Assembly (NCBI RefSeq): GCF_030848805.1
Contig: NC_092365.1
Coordinates: 9,920,001-9,984,000 of the forward strand
Length of the DNA: 64,000 bases
Source: Temnothorax longispinosus
Lineage: Eukaryota > Arthropoda > Insecta > Hymenoptera > Formicidae
Reading direction: 5' to 3'
The translations under genes were made by a program, and so were the position numbers. Below are positions 32,969-44,201 of this stretch, piece by piece. How positions within the stretch are numbered: the stretch's first letter is position 1; each line of letters starts with the position of its first letter. The notes beneath the pieces were generated by a model, which had not been told where the DNA came from, ran no database searches, and was given only the letters and a program-made list of their open reading frames with translations.

Positions 32969-33359
32969 AGATTTCGAGATTCTAAATATTTGTATGTATG
33001 CAAACCTAGCGCGGCAATAGTTGTCCCTGAGTTCTATGTTTATAAGTTGTCTAGTGAAACGAAGTTTGCAATATTTATATTTGCCGATTGCCCTGTGGCT
33101 GACAAGATTATTCTCGAAGTTCGATAGAAAATTCGAGACGTGTGACGGTGTGATATTATACCTAATGCATTTCCGTAAAAATTCGATACTTAACTTGCAT
33201 CTAATGAGAATCTTATTGTACTTAATCCAATCCTTGAATAATCTAACCGCGCACCTGCCATAATAATAATAAATGTATTAAAAAAAAAGAATAAAATCGA
33301 CGCATTTTTCAGCCTGCGTGTAACAAATATAAAGTAAAAAGGCTCATTGTATAAATCGA

Positions 33360-33436
33360 CAATATGTGTGAGAGAGGCAATAGGAGCCCAGCGCGGTACT
33401 CAGTGCGCAATAAATTTACCACGTGTACATATAAAT
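33360..33436 (-). repeat. Upstream pLTR copy (shared segment)
   Basis: Direct repeat of 29659-29735 at the 5' side of the Penelope-like element. It marks the element's right boundary at about 33436. Confidence 0.8.
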
Positions 33437-33690
33437 ACAGCCAACACATAAATACAGAGTATTCTCTGTTTAACCAAAAGCACAAACTGTTTTCTGCTTA
33501 AATTGTGATTCTTTATGTTTTTATCCTAAAACATTTTTTGAATGGGCCATGTATTCACATTACCAATTACATCTTGAATTGCAAGCAAGGACTATTATTA
33601 ATCTAAAAATCTCGTGTACTTGTAACTCGTGCGTTCGCGTAAAAGAGTCACGGCGGTTTCGCGCTGCGCGTGTACTTGGCGCGAGACACT

Positions 33691-35316
33691 AGGGGAAACC
33701 GGGGCTCATTGGCACCGTTTTCATAATTTCGGCATTTGAGTTTTTATACAACTAATTATTATGATTAAACAGTACTAATATGATAGAAAGAACCATTCTC
33801 TACATTTTCATGCCAGAAACGCTTCTGTAGACTGTACAGTTTCTTTGTAATAAGTAAAATACGAATATGCTGAATTGTAGCTAACTTGCCCCGATAGTAG
33901 GGTAAGTTGGCTATGCGACAAAAGTCCATGTTAAATTAATAAAAATAGAAACACAAAACGGGTAACAGATATGTACTTCTTGATAAAGATTGTATCTTTT
34001 AAAGTTATTTTGTAATGATCGAGTAGCAAAATACTGTTGCAAAATAACAATTGTAAACTATTTTAGATGTAGCTTTCTTCAACATAAAAAAATTAGGTAA
34101 AACTGAAGATTAAGGGCGACTTCACCGATTTCAATGACCTTGATGTATGTTGTCAAGGTCATGACCCCGAGTGACCTTCAGAAGGTTTTAGCCGTCGCTC
34201 GCTATTCGTTAAAAAGTTATTAACAAAAAAAAGTTTGGAAAATATAGCAGCTATTTTGAGTATTGGAAGGCATAAAGAACGGTAATTATGCAGTAATAGG
34301 GACCACCCTCCGATGACCTTGACCTTGACATATGTTGTCAAGGTCATCCTCCTGAGTGACCTTCGGAAGGACGCGTTTTAAAAGTATTTAAGTGTTTAAA
34401 GCGCGTCAACTAACCTATGTAGGTTAGTGACGCGTTTTAAACACATAGGTTAGTTGACGCGCTTTAAACACTTAAATACTTTTAAAGCGCGCCACAAACC
34501 CATGTGACCGCAGGGGGATGATAAAGAATTACAATAAACTAAGTAGGTTTATATATTTTGAGCTTGTAAAGCGCGTCACAAACCTATGTGGCACCTTGTT
34601 TTGCGTGGAAAGTGTATGCGCATTGAACTATTTTGACATATATATTAGTTATTTATGCCTTCCAATACTCAAAATAGGTGCTATATTTTCCAAACCTTTT
34701 TTTGTTAATAACTTTTTAACGAATAACGAGCGATGGCTAAAAGCTTCTGAAGGTCACTCGGGGTCATGATCTTGACAACATACATCAAGGTCATTGAAAT
34801 CGGTGAGGTCGCCCTTAATCTTCAGTTTTACCAAATATTAATACATATATATCTAGCTTTTATCATTGTAGGTAGCAAATCACATGCTCACACAGGTCTT
34901 ACGCGCGCAGCAACAAGTCAAGCTAAGCGTGTCTTGATATGAGCCAACATACCCTATCCCTACATACCTTTGATTTCAGTCATTTTATTACAATAAATTA
35001 CTGTTCCTCAAAATGACATGTCGTATAGTAACAGAAACTTTTCTTTTAACTAATAATACGTCACTTTGATTTACTTCTCAAGTTGAAGAGCATTATTAAT
35101 ATGATATTTTAAAACGCTCGAAAACTTGCCATTTCTTGTATTAGAGTTTTCTCTTTTTCTGTAATACTTGTTTGATTTATATAAAACTTTGGGAAAAGTA
35201 CCTATATCATAAAAGAGATATCTTGTGATAACTTTTCCATTGTTTCTTTCGCTATAAATACATAAACGGAACGCATTGCCAACTTGCCTCTTGTGCCAAC
35301 AAGCCCCGATCTCCCT
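33691..35316. mobile_element. Putative DNA element with GGGGCT..TTGGCAC ends
   Basis: The left end AGGGGAAACCGGGGCTCATT resembles the reverse complement of the right end (AGGGAGATCGGGGCTTGTTG), and both continue GGCAC. TA follows or precedes the ends, as in Tc1/mariner-like insertions. The interior has no transposase and contains the foldback at 34095-34832. It is probably a non-autonomous element; the ends are imperfect. Confidence 0.45.
34095..34832. mobile_element. Foldback element with ~183 bp arms and an internal palindrome
   Basis: The arms 34095-34277 and 34650-34832 are inverted copies sharing AAAACTGAAGATTAAGGGCG, TTGATGTATGTTGTCAAG, GAGTGACCTTCAGAAG, TTAAAAAGTTATTAACAAAA and CTATTTTGAGTATTGGAAGG. 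The centre contains a palindromic cluster (34372-34493) of GTCAACTAACCTATG with TTTAAAGCGCG flanks. Related arms recur, split by a solo LTR, at 44100-44201 and 44919-44990. Confidence 0.8.
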
Positions 35317-35412
35317 TACATTCGCCGCTTCATGCTCTCTCCACCCAGGACGGACTTTATTGGTATCATTGTCATGGACATCACTGATTCCAATTCTTTT
35401 TACCATGACAAC
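35317..35412. other. Short unassigned gap
   Basis: No feature is seen between the two neighbouring elements. Confidence 0.4.
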
Positions 35413-36486
35413 TCACACAGCAAAATATATCACCAAGATATCTAGACGATATCTGAATGACGGAATATCTGATTGCGCAAGATAGCATGAAAATATCTCA
35501 GAGACATCTCCAAGATTATAAAAAGCTATGATAATTTTATCTTACTTAGATATAATATCTGATTCTGCATATATATTGGATATCTATCCCTCATTTAAAA
35601 GCAGATATGTTATATACTACTCAAATAGCAAGAAAAATAAAGAAGAATTTTTTTTAAATTCTTGATTTATCAAATTAATTTTTTTTCCGTATTTATTTCT
35701 CTGTTCTAAAATGATTCTTGAGAGTTCAAAAGAAATTCATTTTTATGTCACCAATTCTGAAATTCTGAATCCTTCGTCAGATGTAAAAGAAGTTTTTTTA
35801 CATAAAAATTCGCAATAAATTCAAAATTATGCTTTGATACTAATCCAATATTTTGCATTTTGCCATTTCTGCACTGTATGATATCTCGGAGATATCACGA
35901 AAAATATTAGAGCCAAGTTCTTACAGGCTCGCCTTTTATTCTAGTGCGTAAGGATTTTTGCGAGAAGGTACTGGCGCATATAGCCGCGTCGCGGCAGTGC
36001 ATGTTACTAGCGCTCGCCTGAGCAAAAATTTTTTAAGTCCCCTCACGGCATGTTGCTTTCGCGCCGCGGTTGTTACTTCCGGCGCAGCCCCAGCAAAAGT
36101 TTTCTAAGTCCCCTCGCGGCGAGTTGTTTTCGCGCTGCGGTCGTTACCTCCGGCGTCGCCCGGTGATAATTTTTTAAGTTCCCTCGCGGCGTGTGGTTTT
36201 TGTTGGGACGAATCCGTACGGCGTCCAAGTCCTCTCGGATTGTTTTATTGGCTACGAATAAACTTGAGTTAATCTTTATAAAATATATATAAGAGCTAAC
36301 CGTGAATCGGCCATATATTCGAATGCAAATGTTGCAGAAATGTCTTTTTCAAAGATATAATGTGATATTGAGTAATGATGTCTTGCAGATATTCTGTGAA
36401 TATCTGAAAATAAGATATCTTACATTTGACTTGAAATTGTAGGCATAAAGATATCTGGTTATATCTCAGATATATTTTGCTGTGTG
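35413..36486. mobile_element. Element with CACACAGCAAAATATATC ends and ATATCT repeats
   Basis: CACACAGCAAAATATATC at 35413 is repeated in reverse complement at the right end (GATATATTTTGCTGTGTG, ending 36486). Inside both ends ATATCT/AGATAT words recur about every 20-30 bases. Between about 35930 and 36200 a GC-rich insert carries three imperfect 71 bp tandem units with AAGTCCCCTCGCGGCGAGTT. The start of that insert resembles 9415-9515. No coding region is present. Confidence 0.6.
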
Positions 36487-37394
36487 GGAATATAATGAAT
36501 TAGTAAAATTAATGATATTCAACATTTGTTTGTCATCAAACGAATAAAATGATATCATTAGGAAATCTGCTTTCGGCGGAAGTTTGAGAATCTAAAACCA
36601 TTTTTTTAAATACTACTATTATTATTTACCAAATTATATATGATTGATGACTAGCCCAAAATTCTTATGAAAATGGGTGAAGTTTTTCTCAAAATTATTA
36701 CATAACAAAACATCTGCAGCCAAAATCTTATTAACATAAAAAACACATAAGGAATACAAGATATAACTATTAATTATTTACTTTTTATATTAAATTGTGC
36801 TCCGAAACTATTTTTAAAAAATAGTTCTTAAAATAATTGTATTCATCAAGTTTTTCTTCGTAATCTTATGACTAAAAGCAACGTGATCTCATTTTAACTC
36901 ATATAATCACATGACAGGTTTTCGGTAAATTTAATATGCAAAGCAGCTGGAAACATTGCTCTGCATTTCAATCCACGATTGGATAGAGGATATATTGTTA
37001 GAAATACGAAAGTGCGTGGATCCTGGGAGGACGAAGAGACCTGTTCGCCTGCAGGTCCAAGCGGATGTATTTTCCGCCGAAACACTTATGTACATCTTAT
37101 GATCTTCTGTACGAATGATGCATTTCAGGTAAGAAGCATACAGGATATCTTATAATACTAATGCTCACTTCTATCAAACAGATTAATTTTACTCTGTTTA
37201 ACTTGTTTTTTTATCTTTTTCTAATTTTTAGAACTGGTGGGCCACTAAAAACAAAAAAATAAGCGTGTTTTTTGGAATTTTACCTAATTTATTCGAAAAA
37301 CGCTCGGACACTTTAGTTGCAAGAGGGAAATAAAATGATAGCAATGATTTGATCTTGAATGGTTGCTTGAAGGTCACGCGAATGTCACCTTCAA
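36487..37394. other. AT-rich sequence without a recognised gene
   Basis: No coding similarity or clear repeat boundary was found. Confidence 0.4.
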
Positions 37395-37658
37395 TTTTTT
37401 AAATAAAACCTCATATATTATAGTATATTGTTTAAAAGGGCATAAAATAAGAAAAATTCTGGCGCAAACCAGAGGTCGATACGTTGACCTGTCTGGGAGT
37501 TATTTAAGGTCAAAAATTGGCTTTTTCGAACTTTGACCTTAAATAACTCCCGAACGGGTTAACGTATCGACCTCTGGTTTGCGTCAGAAATTTTTTTCTT
37601 TTATGCCCTTTCAAACAATATACTACACAATATGAGGGGTTTCATTTAAAATTTTTTA
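37395..37658. mobile_element. Foldback element, first copy
   Basis: The left half (AAAACCTCATATATTATAGT, AGAGGTCGATACGTTGACC, GGGAGTTATTTAAGGTCAAA) is mirrored by the right half in reverse complement. The loop is only TTGGCTTTTTCGAA-like sequence. The whole element would form one hairpin of about 120 base pairs. Confidence 0.8.
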
Positions 37659-37680
37659 GTTGGTGTCTTCTGGGGCGCTG

Positions 37681-37822
37681 AAAATTTTAAGTGAAACCTC
37701 TTATATTGTAGTATATCGTTTGAAAGGACATAAAGGAAATTTATGTTTGCGCCAAAATTTTTCTTATTCCATTCCCTTTCAAATAATATACTATAATAAG
37801 GAGGGTTCTGTAGAATTTAATG
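37681..37822. mobile_element. Foldback element, shorter related copy
   Basis: GTGAAACCTCTTATATTGTAG, GTTTGAAAGGACATAA and the mirrored CCCTTTCAAATAATATACTA share sequence with the neighbouring copy but lack its centre. It looks like an internally deleted relative lying next to it. Confidence 0.65.
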
Positions 37823-37988
37823 CCAGATCCGTAACGTACCTTTATTAAACACTCTTATTCAGGTTAGCAATAGCAATCATTAAACTACACGTCGAATATA
37901 TTATACAGCTTTTTATTCAGCTAACTCAGTTACAAGAAGTATTTCGTGAGAAAAACAGACAAAAGGAAGGAAGGAGGGAGGGAGGGAG

Positions 37989-38025
<37 letters not shown>

Positions 38026-38157
38026 GAGTGTAAACAAAAGCGCTATGAACCAAAAGAACTAAAATTATTACCAGATTGTATTGGTCAAAAGATAACTCGA
38101 ATCTATATACTTTATCGTTATATGGGTTTAAACGTAAAAATCCAATATTACCAACAC
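37823..38157 (-). repeat. Probable 3' LTR of a broken copia element
   Basis: On the minus strand TGTTGGTAAT begins at 38157, directly after a purine run (AAACGAGGAG), as an LTR would after its polypurine tract. A GA microsatellite (about 37991-38023) lies inside. The left boundary is uncertain because no second LTR exists in the window for comparison. Confidence 0.45.
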
Positions 38158-39150
38158 TCCTCGTTTAAACAATCATTCAATGTTACACTTTCTTACTGAC
38201 AATTAATGGTTTTGTGAACAAATCCACGATCATCTCTTCAGTCGGACAATCTTTACATTGAATAATTCCCTTGTCGATGTAGATAATACCTAATGAAATG
38301 GAATTTCGTATCAATGTGCTTGGTCCTATTTGAAAATCTTTCTTTTTTGTACCAATTTCAAACAGCTCTGGTTGTCTTCATGAATCGTTGTTGAAAAGTC
38401 AATGTTCTGATGCATATCCTTCAAAAATTTTTGTAGCCAAAAATGCTTTTTGACAAAGTATCAGAAGGTGCAACAAACTCTGCTTCTGTTGAAGATAATG
38501 ATACGCATGCCTGCTTGCGACATGACCAGCTGATTAAACCTCCATTGTAAAAAAATGCGCTGCCACTATTTGACTTTTGTGTACTACGATCTCTCCAATT
38601 TGCGTCTGCATCGCCGATTAATTCATTCTCGTCACTTGCTGTATTATTCAATTTTAATTTTGATGTGCCTTTTAGATACTTGACGACGCGTTTTAATTGT
38701 TCTAATATTCTTTTGAAATCTTTTGCGCAAGAATGCTAACACTTGCCGTGATATCTGGTCATGAATTTACTGACACATACAATAGGCATCCAATTAGTTT
38801 TTGTAATGGCCGTTGTTACGCATTTGATCTGATTTTGTTGATGACTTGTAATACCCGACGTCCAACGGTGTGTTCGCTCCTTTTGCGATTTGTAAACCAA
38901 AACTTGATGCAATCCTCTCAATATATTCTGATTGATAAAGCTCGAAATTTCCACCTTCGTCTTGTGTCCACCTTAATGCCAAGATATTGTTTTATTTTTC
39001 CGAGGTTTTGCATCTCAAACTTTGCTGAAAAAATTCTCTCAATTGTCTTTATTTGATCTCTTAACTTACACGCCACCACAACATCGTCGACGCAAATGAG
39101 TATGTATATAGCACCAATCGTTTTCTATTTTTTTCGAATACAGGTACTGT

Positions 39151-40745
39151 TAAAAGGCTCTGTATTGAACTGTACGAGAAAGGGAAAGAGCAATACCAAT
39201 TGAGATCAATAATTCGTTTATAATTGTTCGAACACTCTTTTTATAAATGAGTGAGTAAAATGCAGCATGAGTTATCAACGTTTAAAACTATACATAATTA
39301 AATATATGTATATCATAAATAAATTCAAACAGATATATTCTGATAAGAAGAAGGTGAAGTTCTTGTTTATCTTTAAGTTGTTAATTACATTAAACTATAA
39401 AAGTATAAATCAACGAAATGGAGTGTTATTGAATAATGTAAGCTATTAAATTATAAATGACTTGAATTTGAAGAAAATGGTAATCTTTAATTAAGCCGAA
39501 GGACCATGTGAACTAGAATTAAATTGTATTTATAAGAAATGAACTATTATCTTTGTGTTCTGTTTGAAGAAGCATGTACAAAATATTAATTTAGTTTATC
39601 AGAATATATCTAAACATATATAAACATATCAAGGCATGAAAATTATGCAATTATCACAACAGAGCATGCATAATATATCAAATATCACGTCAGAACATGT
39701 ACAATATGTCCAATATCACATCAGAACTTGCACAATATGTTAAATATCACATCAGAGCACGCACAATATATCAAATATCACGCAAACAATCTCTAAATAT
39801 TCTAATTAATCTCTTTTGATTAATTACACAAATATCAACGGAATTTAACAATGCTTTGGTTAGATGCGTTAAACAGATGTTAACTGAAATTCTGATGGAA
39901 TAAATTACAGTGAAGATTCCCTTAAATTGAGCAATGACAAACGTTTGTTAAGTTATTGTAAATTATAATTAAAGTAACTGAATGATTTTACTTAACATAG
40001 ATTACAATAAAAAGAACGTCTTATTTTAGTTAGTGTAAATTAAAATTAACGTCTTGTTCTTACAAAATCTTTCTATATTAACGTCTTGCATGGAATTGGC
40101 TCGAATCTTGATCGATTGAGTGATGTTTCTGAAACCAAGAGAGTTACATCACAAACTCTTCTCGGGTTTCATTGAAACACTACTAAATATCTGTGTTCAG
40201 GATGAACGGTTCGTCGAACCGAACAGGCAGAGAGAAGATCTCTCGTGGTTCCTGGCGTCGGCACTAGGAGCTGGCTGAATGATGTCGTGTCGGCATCATT
40301 CCTTTCTCTCAATTATTCCTATGGACGGCTGGCGAGGGTGCTCCTTCGTTGTATGGAGGAGCTCACAAAATGGCCGGAACAATCCGTAGTCGTTATGCGA
40401 TGGAAATCTCTTTTCGTCAACTCTCGTTGGAATTCGCCGTTCACAATCAAGAATAGATGATTTGAGAGCGCACGCAAAGCAGTTAACACGACTCTTTACA
40501 ATGAAATCACTCAATCTAAACTGTTAACACAATGTTACAAAACGTAAAAGCACGTTAATCAAAACGTGTTGCTAGCTCGAACTGTAAAGACTGAATGGCC
40601 GAAAACGACGCACCGAGAGACGATCGTCGCTTAGTCTTCTTCGTTGAGAAAATCAGAAGTCGGAAGTGCGCCCTTGACAACGACAAGCGCCGTTTGTTTT
40701 TTATTGCTCTCTACCTTTCCTCGCGATCGTACTTTACGCGGTTAT
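39151..40745. mobile_element. Unidentified insertion within the copia remnant
   Basis: The block interrupts the copia RT at a point where both sides keep a similar word (AACAGGTAC with T-rich flank), suggesting a target duplication that has diverged. The left part is AT-rich. The right part (40080-40700) is GC-richer and contains a CGGTTCGTCGAACCG hairpin. I recognise no protein. It could be a non-autonomous LTR or LINE-type element. Confidence 0.45.
39661..39783. repeat. 36 bp tandem repeat, about 3.5 copies
   Basis: Units of the form CATCAGAACATGTACAATAT followed by GTCCAATATCA repeat with substitutions. Confidence 0.8.
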
Positions 40746-41723
40746 TTTTAAACAGGTACAGATCAGCTTTACTTTGTATAAAACCCGCTTCGATCAATAC
40801 TTCATAAATTGTCTCATTCCAAGCTCTTGCTGCCTGCTTGAGACCATGCATAAATACTTTTCTTCGGTAGACATACCTGATTTAGATTGTTCTTATTAAA
40901 GCCTGGAGGTGCTTTATAAAAATAGTTTCATTAAGCCTTCCATTTAGAAATGCCGTCTTTGCGTCCAAGTGTTAAACCATTAGTATCTTCTTTGCCACTG
41001 ATAACAGAGTCCTAAATGTAGATTGTCGAACCACTGGTGCGAAAACTTTATTGTAGTCGGTTCCAAATTTCTGGGAAAAGCCTTGAGCTACAACTCTTGT
41101 CTTGAAGCGCTAGATGCTTCCATCGGTATTTGTTTTTACCTTATACACCCACTTGCTCCCTATTACTTTTCTGTCATCTGGTGGGTCTGTCAACTGCCAT
41201 GTACCATTCCTTTCATGTGATTGTATCTCTTCGTACATAGCTTTAATCCATTCGTCCTTTTCTCTGCATGTGATTGATGAGTTTTTGGGTCTTTAATCTC
41301 TTGCTTTGCCACAAGCATTTCATCAATCAGACGTTTTGGTGGTTTTCCTTTCGTTGTTTTTTGTGAGACACGTGGAGTTTCTGTTATTTTTACTGATTGT
41401 GCTTCGACTTGATGAACTTACTCCTCCTGAACGCTGGTATCATTCGCTTCATCGCCGTACTTCCTTTACTGATGATTCTAAATTTATGTCCACATCTTGC
41501 TGAACTGTTTTATTTGAATTTATTTGATCAAACTTGACATCACGACTGATTACTTACTTTTTCGTGACAGGATAAAAAAACGAAATGCTTTTGACTCGTC
41601 GTCGTACACCATGAAAATCATCTCTGTTACAGTCTGATCAAGTTTCTTTCTTCTTTCCGCTGGAACATGTACGAAACATCTACTGCTGAACACCTTGAAA
41701 TGCTTCAGGGAAACTCTTGTAAG

Positions 41724-42134
41724 AGCCCGGGAGGTAGAGGCCAAAATCGGTCAGTGATGTTATTAAACTTGGAAAGCCATTTTTTCTCTTATTTTAGTGC
41801 TGAAAATGACGAAATGCAGAGTCTGGCTGCGGCCTCTTCCGGGACGACGGGCGTCGGGCGTCGGGACGCCGTTGACCTTGTCATAAAAATGAACACATTG
41901 GAATGATTTTATTAAAGCTGAGACTTTTTATGTACAATGTTTAGTTAATAAAAAACAATATTGACAGAGTCTGGCGGCTGTCAGCCGGGACGGCATGAGT
42001 CTGGCGACCCTCTAAACATGTAATGAAAAGTGACCCCCAGGAATCACTTTATTAAACCTGCAGGTAATACGAGAAAAAATGGCTTACCAAGTTTAATAAC
42101 ATCATGTCCAATTTTGGCCTTTACCTCCCGGGCT
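41724..42134. mobile_element. MITE with ~70 bp inverted ends
   Basis: AGCCCGGGAGGT at the left and ACCTCCCGGGCT at the right are perfect inverted ends. Similarity continues inward through AGGCCAAAAT, GATGTTATTAAACTTGG and AAGCCATTTTTTCTC. The interior has three GAGTCTGGC words. No coding region. It adjoins the 5' limit of the copia remnant. Confidence 0.8.
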
Positions 42135-43060
42135 ATACCGTTCCATCGCTCAGGGTTGCAAATAATTAAGTCAAATTTTAATTTAAATTTTCACGAATAA
42201 ATCATAAATCAATTTTAAATTATTAATTATACTAATCTTTAATTCACAAATCAATTTTGATTTGTGAATTACACAGGCTTTAATTCATAATTAAAATTTG
42301 ATTCGTGATTTAAAGCTGGTATTATAATTCACAAATAAAATTTGATTCGTAACTATTTAAATAATTATTTAATTATTTAAAAAATAACGAAATAATGCTT
42401 ATCGCCAGAACTCTTCGGAGAACGTTAGGACACGTTCAGAACTGTAGGAAAATTATAATAGAACTCACAGAATTGTCAAAAATTGTCGAAAAGTTGATTT
42501 TTAAATGTTAAAAAACGGCAAAAACTTGAAAAATAATTATTTTACGGACAAAACTTATATGACTTTTTAGTAGAATTTTGGGAACACTACGGAGAACTCT
42601 TATCAGATCGGCTAGAACGTGTAAAAAAGGTTTTCTTAAATAAAAATTTCTTCTTATGTGTTAAATATGGTTTTTATCTTAAAAATAATTGCATTACTAG
42701 AAAGTGATTAAAATTTTTTGCAAAACTACGTGGAAAAGTCGCAAAAATACGATCCGGTCGGAACTGTTACCTTTCTTAGATAGGTGTTACAGTTTGGGCA
42801 CTAGCATTGATATATTTGATACAGAACTGTAGAACTATTGTAAAACAAACTAGAACTCCGAAGAAATAATTGAGTTTCACGATTTGGTGCGTTGCGTGAA
42901 CTTAGCGCACCATATTTTCAAATTCGATTTTTTTTGTAATTAATCATCCGGAACTATTTAAAATGCTTATCTAGAACTCTAGAACTATTCGAAAAAAAGT
43001 CAGAACTCTAAAAAAACTTTTAGATTTTTAGGTATGATGTGCCAGTTCACAGGACCCAGG
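42135..43060. other. AT-rich sequence with AGAACT words
   Basis: The phrase AGAACT or GGAACT recurs roughly every 40-60 bases, often with TCTAGAACTATT. At 42230-42350 TTTGATTYRTRAATT words alternate in both orientations. No gene is seen. Confidence 0.45.
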
Positions 43061-43099
43061 GTTAGGACCTCGTTTCACAACTTACAAAGTACTAAGTTG

Positions 43100-43171
43100 T
43101 AAAGCGAGGTCCAGCCTGCCTACCGGCGGAGGGGGGCAGAAGGCCCCCCCTTGCACCCCTTCGCGCGCGCT

Positions 43172-43211
<40 letters not shown>
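43100..43211. repeat. G/C-rich junction and (TG)n microsatellite
   Basis: GGGGGGCAGAAGGCCCCCCC, TTGCACCCCTTCGCGCGCGC and then about 20 TG units. The reverse complement resembles the CA tract plus G-rich junction at 24857-24935. Confidence 0.8.
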
Positions 43212-43213
<2 letters not shown>

Positions 43214-43283
43214 ATAATTTTTAATTTAAAGATTAAATTACAGCATGTGCCCAATGTCTAGACACTTTGCTGTATTAGACAGT

Positions 43284-43618
43284 AAAGGGAAGTTTTCACA
43301 CGCAATGATTAATGGCGCCAATTAATTAGCGCTAGTAAAAATGCGCGCAAGTGTAAACACTTGATATAAGCTGGCGCTAGTAATGAGGCGTTTACTAGCG
43401 GTTATTGGTCAAAGCATGTAACCTCAAAATTTGAGGTTATATGCTTGCTGTCATTTACTGTGTGTTTAATTAATAAATGTTAAGTATTTTCCATATTATA
43501 CGTCAAATAGTTCAATAGCATCACTGTGTAAACACTTGTGAGTTTTCTAATCGGTTTCTAGCGCCAATGAATGCCAGTCAGTTGGCGCCACTAATCATTG
43601 CGTGTATAAACTTCCCTT
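43284..43618. mobile_element. MITE with ~36 bp inverted ends
   Basis: AAGGGAAGTTTTCACACGCA at the left matches the reverse complement of the right end (AAGGGAAGTTTATACACGCA), continuing ATGATTARTGGCGCCAA. The inside contains GCGCTAGTAA words in both orientations. No open frame. Confidence 0.8.
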
Positions 43619-43734
43619 AAAGTACATTATAATACCTTATAAAACTGTTATTTCATCCACAGTTTTACATATATTAATTATATACAATTAAAACAATTTT
43701 TCTCTTACAAATCAAACGAGTAATTTACTGATAT

Positions 43735-44075
43735 GGGTGTATAGACGGTACACATGTAGGCGGGGGTGGGTGGGGGGTAGATCTCGGTTCGCGGGGAAAA
43801 TTAGGTTTGGGTGGTAAACCAGAGACTACTTTGTATTTATACTTTGTAAATAATAAAATTGTACATATACTTTTCAATATACCTACTAACTATTCTCTGG
43901 TTTAACAAATTGTTTCTGTTACAGATGTTAAGCATTTCCACACAAAGCGAGGAAAAAAGAAAAAACGGGTTTTTAACTTTCCACGCAAACCCAGGTCCAC
44001 TTCCACCCACCCCTGCCTGCGGTGGAGAGGCGGTAGTCCCTCCCCCGCCTACATGTGTTGTGTATAGACACATAC
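43735..44075. mobile_element. Probable MITE with ACACATGTAGGCGGGGG inverted repeat
   Basis: ACACATGTAGGCGGGGG at 43750-43766 is mirrored at 44043-44059, and flanking GTATAGAC words also pair. The segment between contains TTAACAAATTGTTTCTGTTA and a GC-rich right part. No coding region is recognised. Confidence 0.55.
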
Positions 44076-44099
44076 CTGCAAATTACTTCCTTTAGCACT

Positions 44100-44201
44100 G
44101 ACCCAAACTGGCAAATTTCTCAAACTTTTTCGTTAATAACTTTTTAACAAACAATGACCGAGGGCTAAACCTTCTGAAAGTCACTCAGAAGGGTTACCTA
44201 T
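44100..44201. repeat. Fragment of the 34095-type foldback (left of LTR)
   Basis: GTTAATAACTTTTTAACAAA, GGGCTAAACCTTCTGAAAG and TCACTCAGAAGG match the arm words of 34095-34832. The matching continuation (CTTGACAACATATGTCAAGG) resumes at 44924 after the solo LTR. Confidence 0.7.

Larger units (their letters stand above)
29650..33436 (-). mobile_element. Penelope-like element with GIY-YIG endonuclease
   Basis: Reverse transcriptase (32968 to 30797) and GIY-YIG endonuclease (30872 to 30501) lie in this order on the minus strand. They are bracketed by a direct repeat of about 77 bases (29659-29735 and 33360-33436), which begins ACAATATGTGTGAGAGAGG. This is the diagnostic layout of Penelope-like elements, where partial direct repeats (pLTRs) flank the element. 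The downstream copy continues into a GGCC-stem motif at 29764-29801. A frameshift between the two domains makes the copy defective or dependent on recoding. Confidence 0.85.
38158..41720 (-). pseudogene. Copia element remnant (integrase end, RT, RNase H), interrupted
   Basis: Pieces in order from the right: a segment after the integrase (KVFSSRCFVHVPAERRKKLD, 41550-41712), the RT start (HLDAKTAFLNG-type, about 40930-40980) with PPDD and KVYKV-like upstream parts, then RT motif CVDDVVVA (about 39070-39095). RNase H follows (GDADANWRDRSTQKSNSG and LSSTEAEF, 38421-38651), and finally EEMIVDLFTKPL near 38220. Stops and frameshifts occur throughout. A block at 39151-40745 separates the RT catalytic box from the upstream RT. 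The 5' side ends at the MITE at 41724. This copy is older than the one at 52594. Confidence 0.75.
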
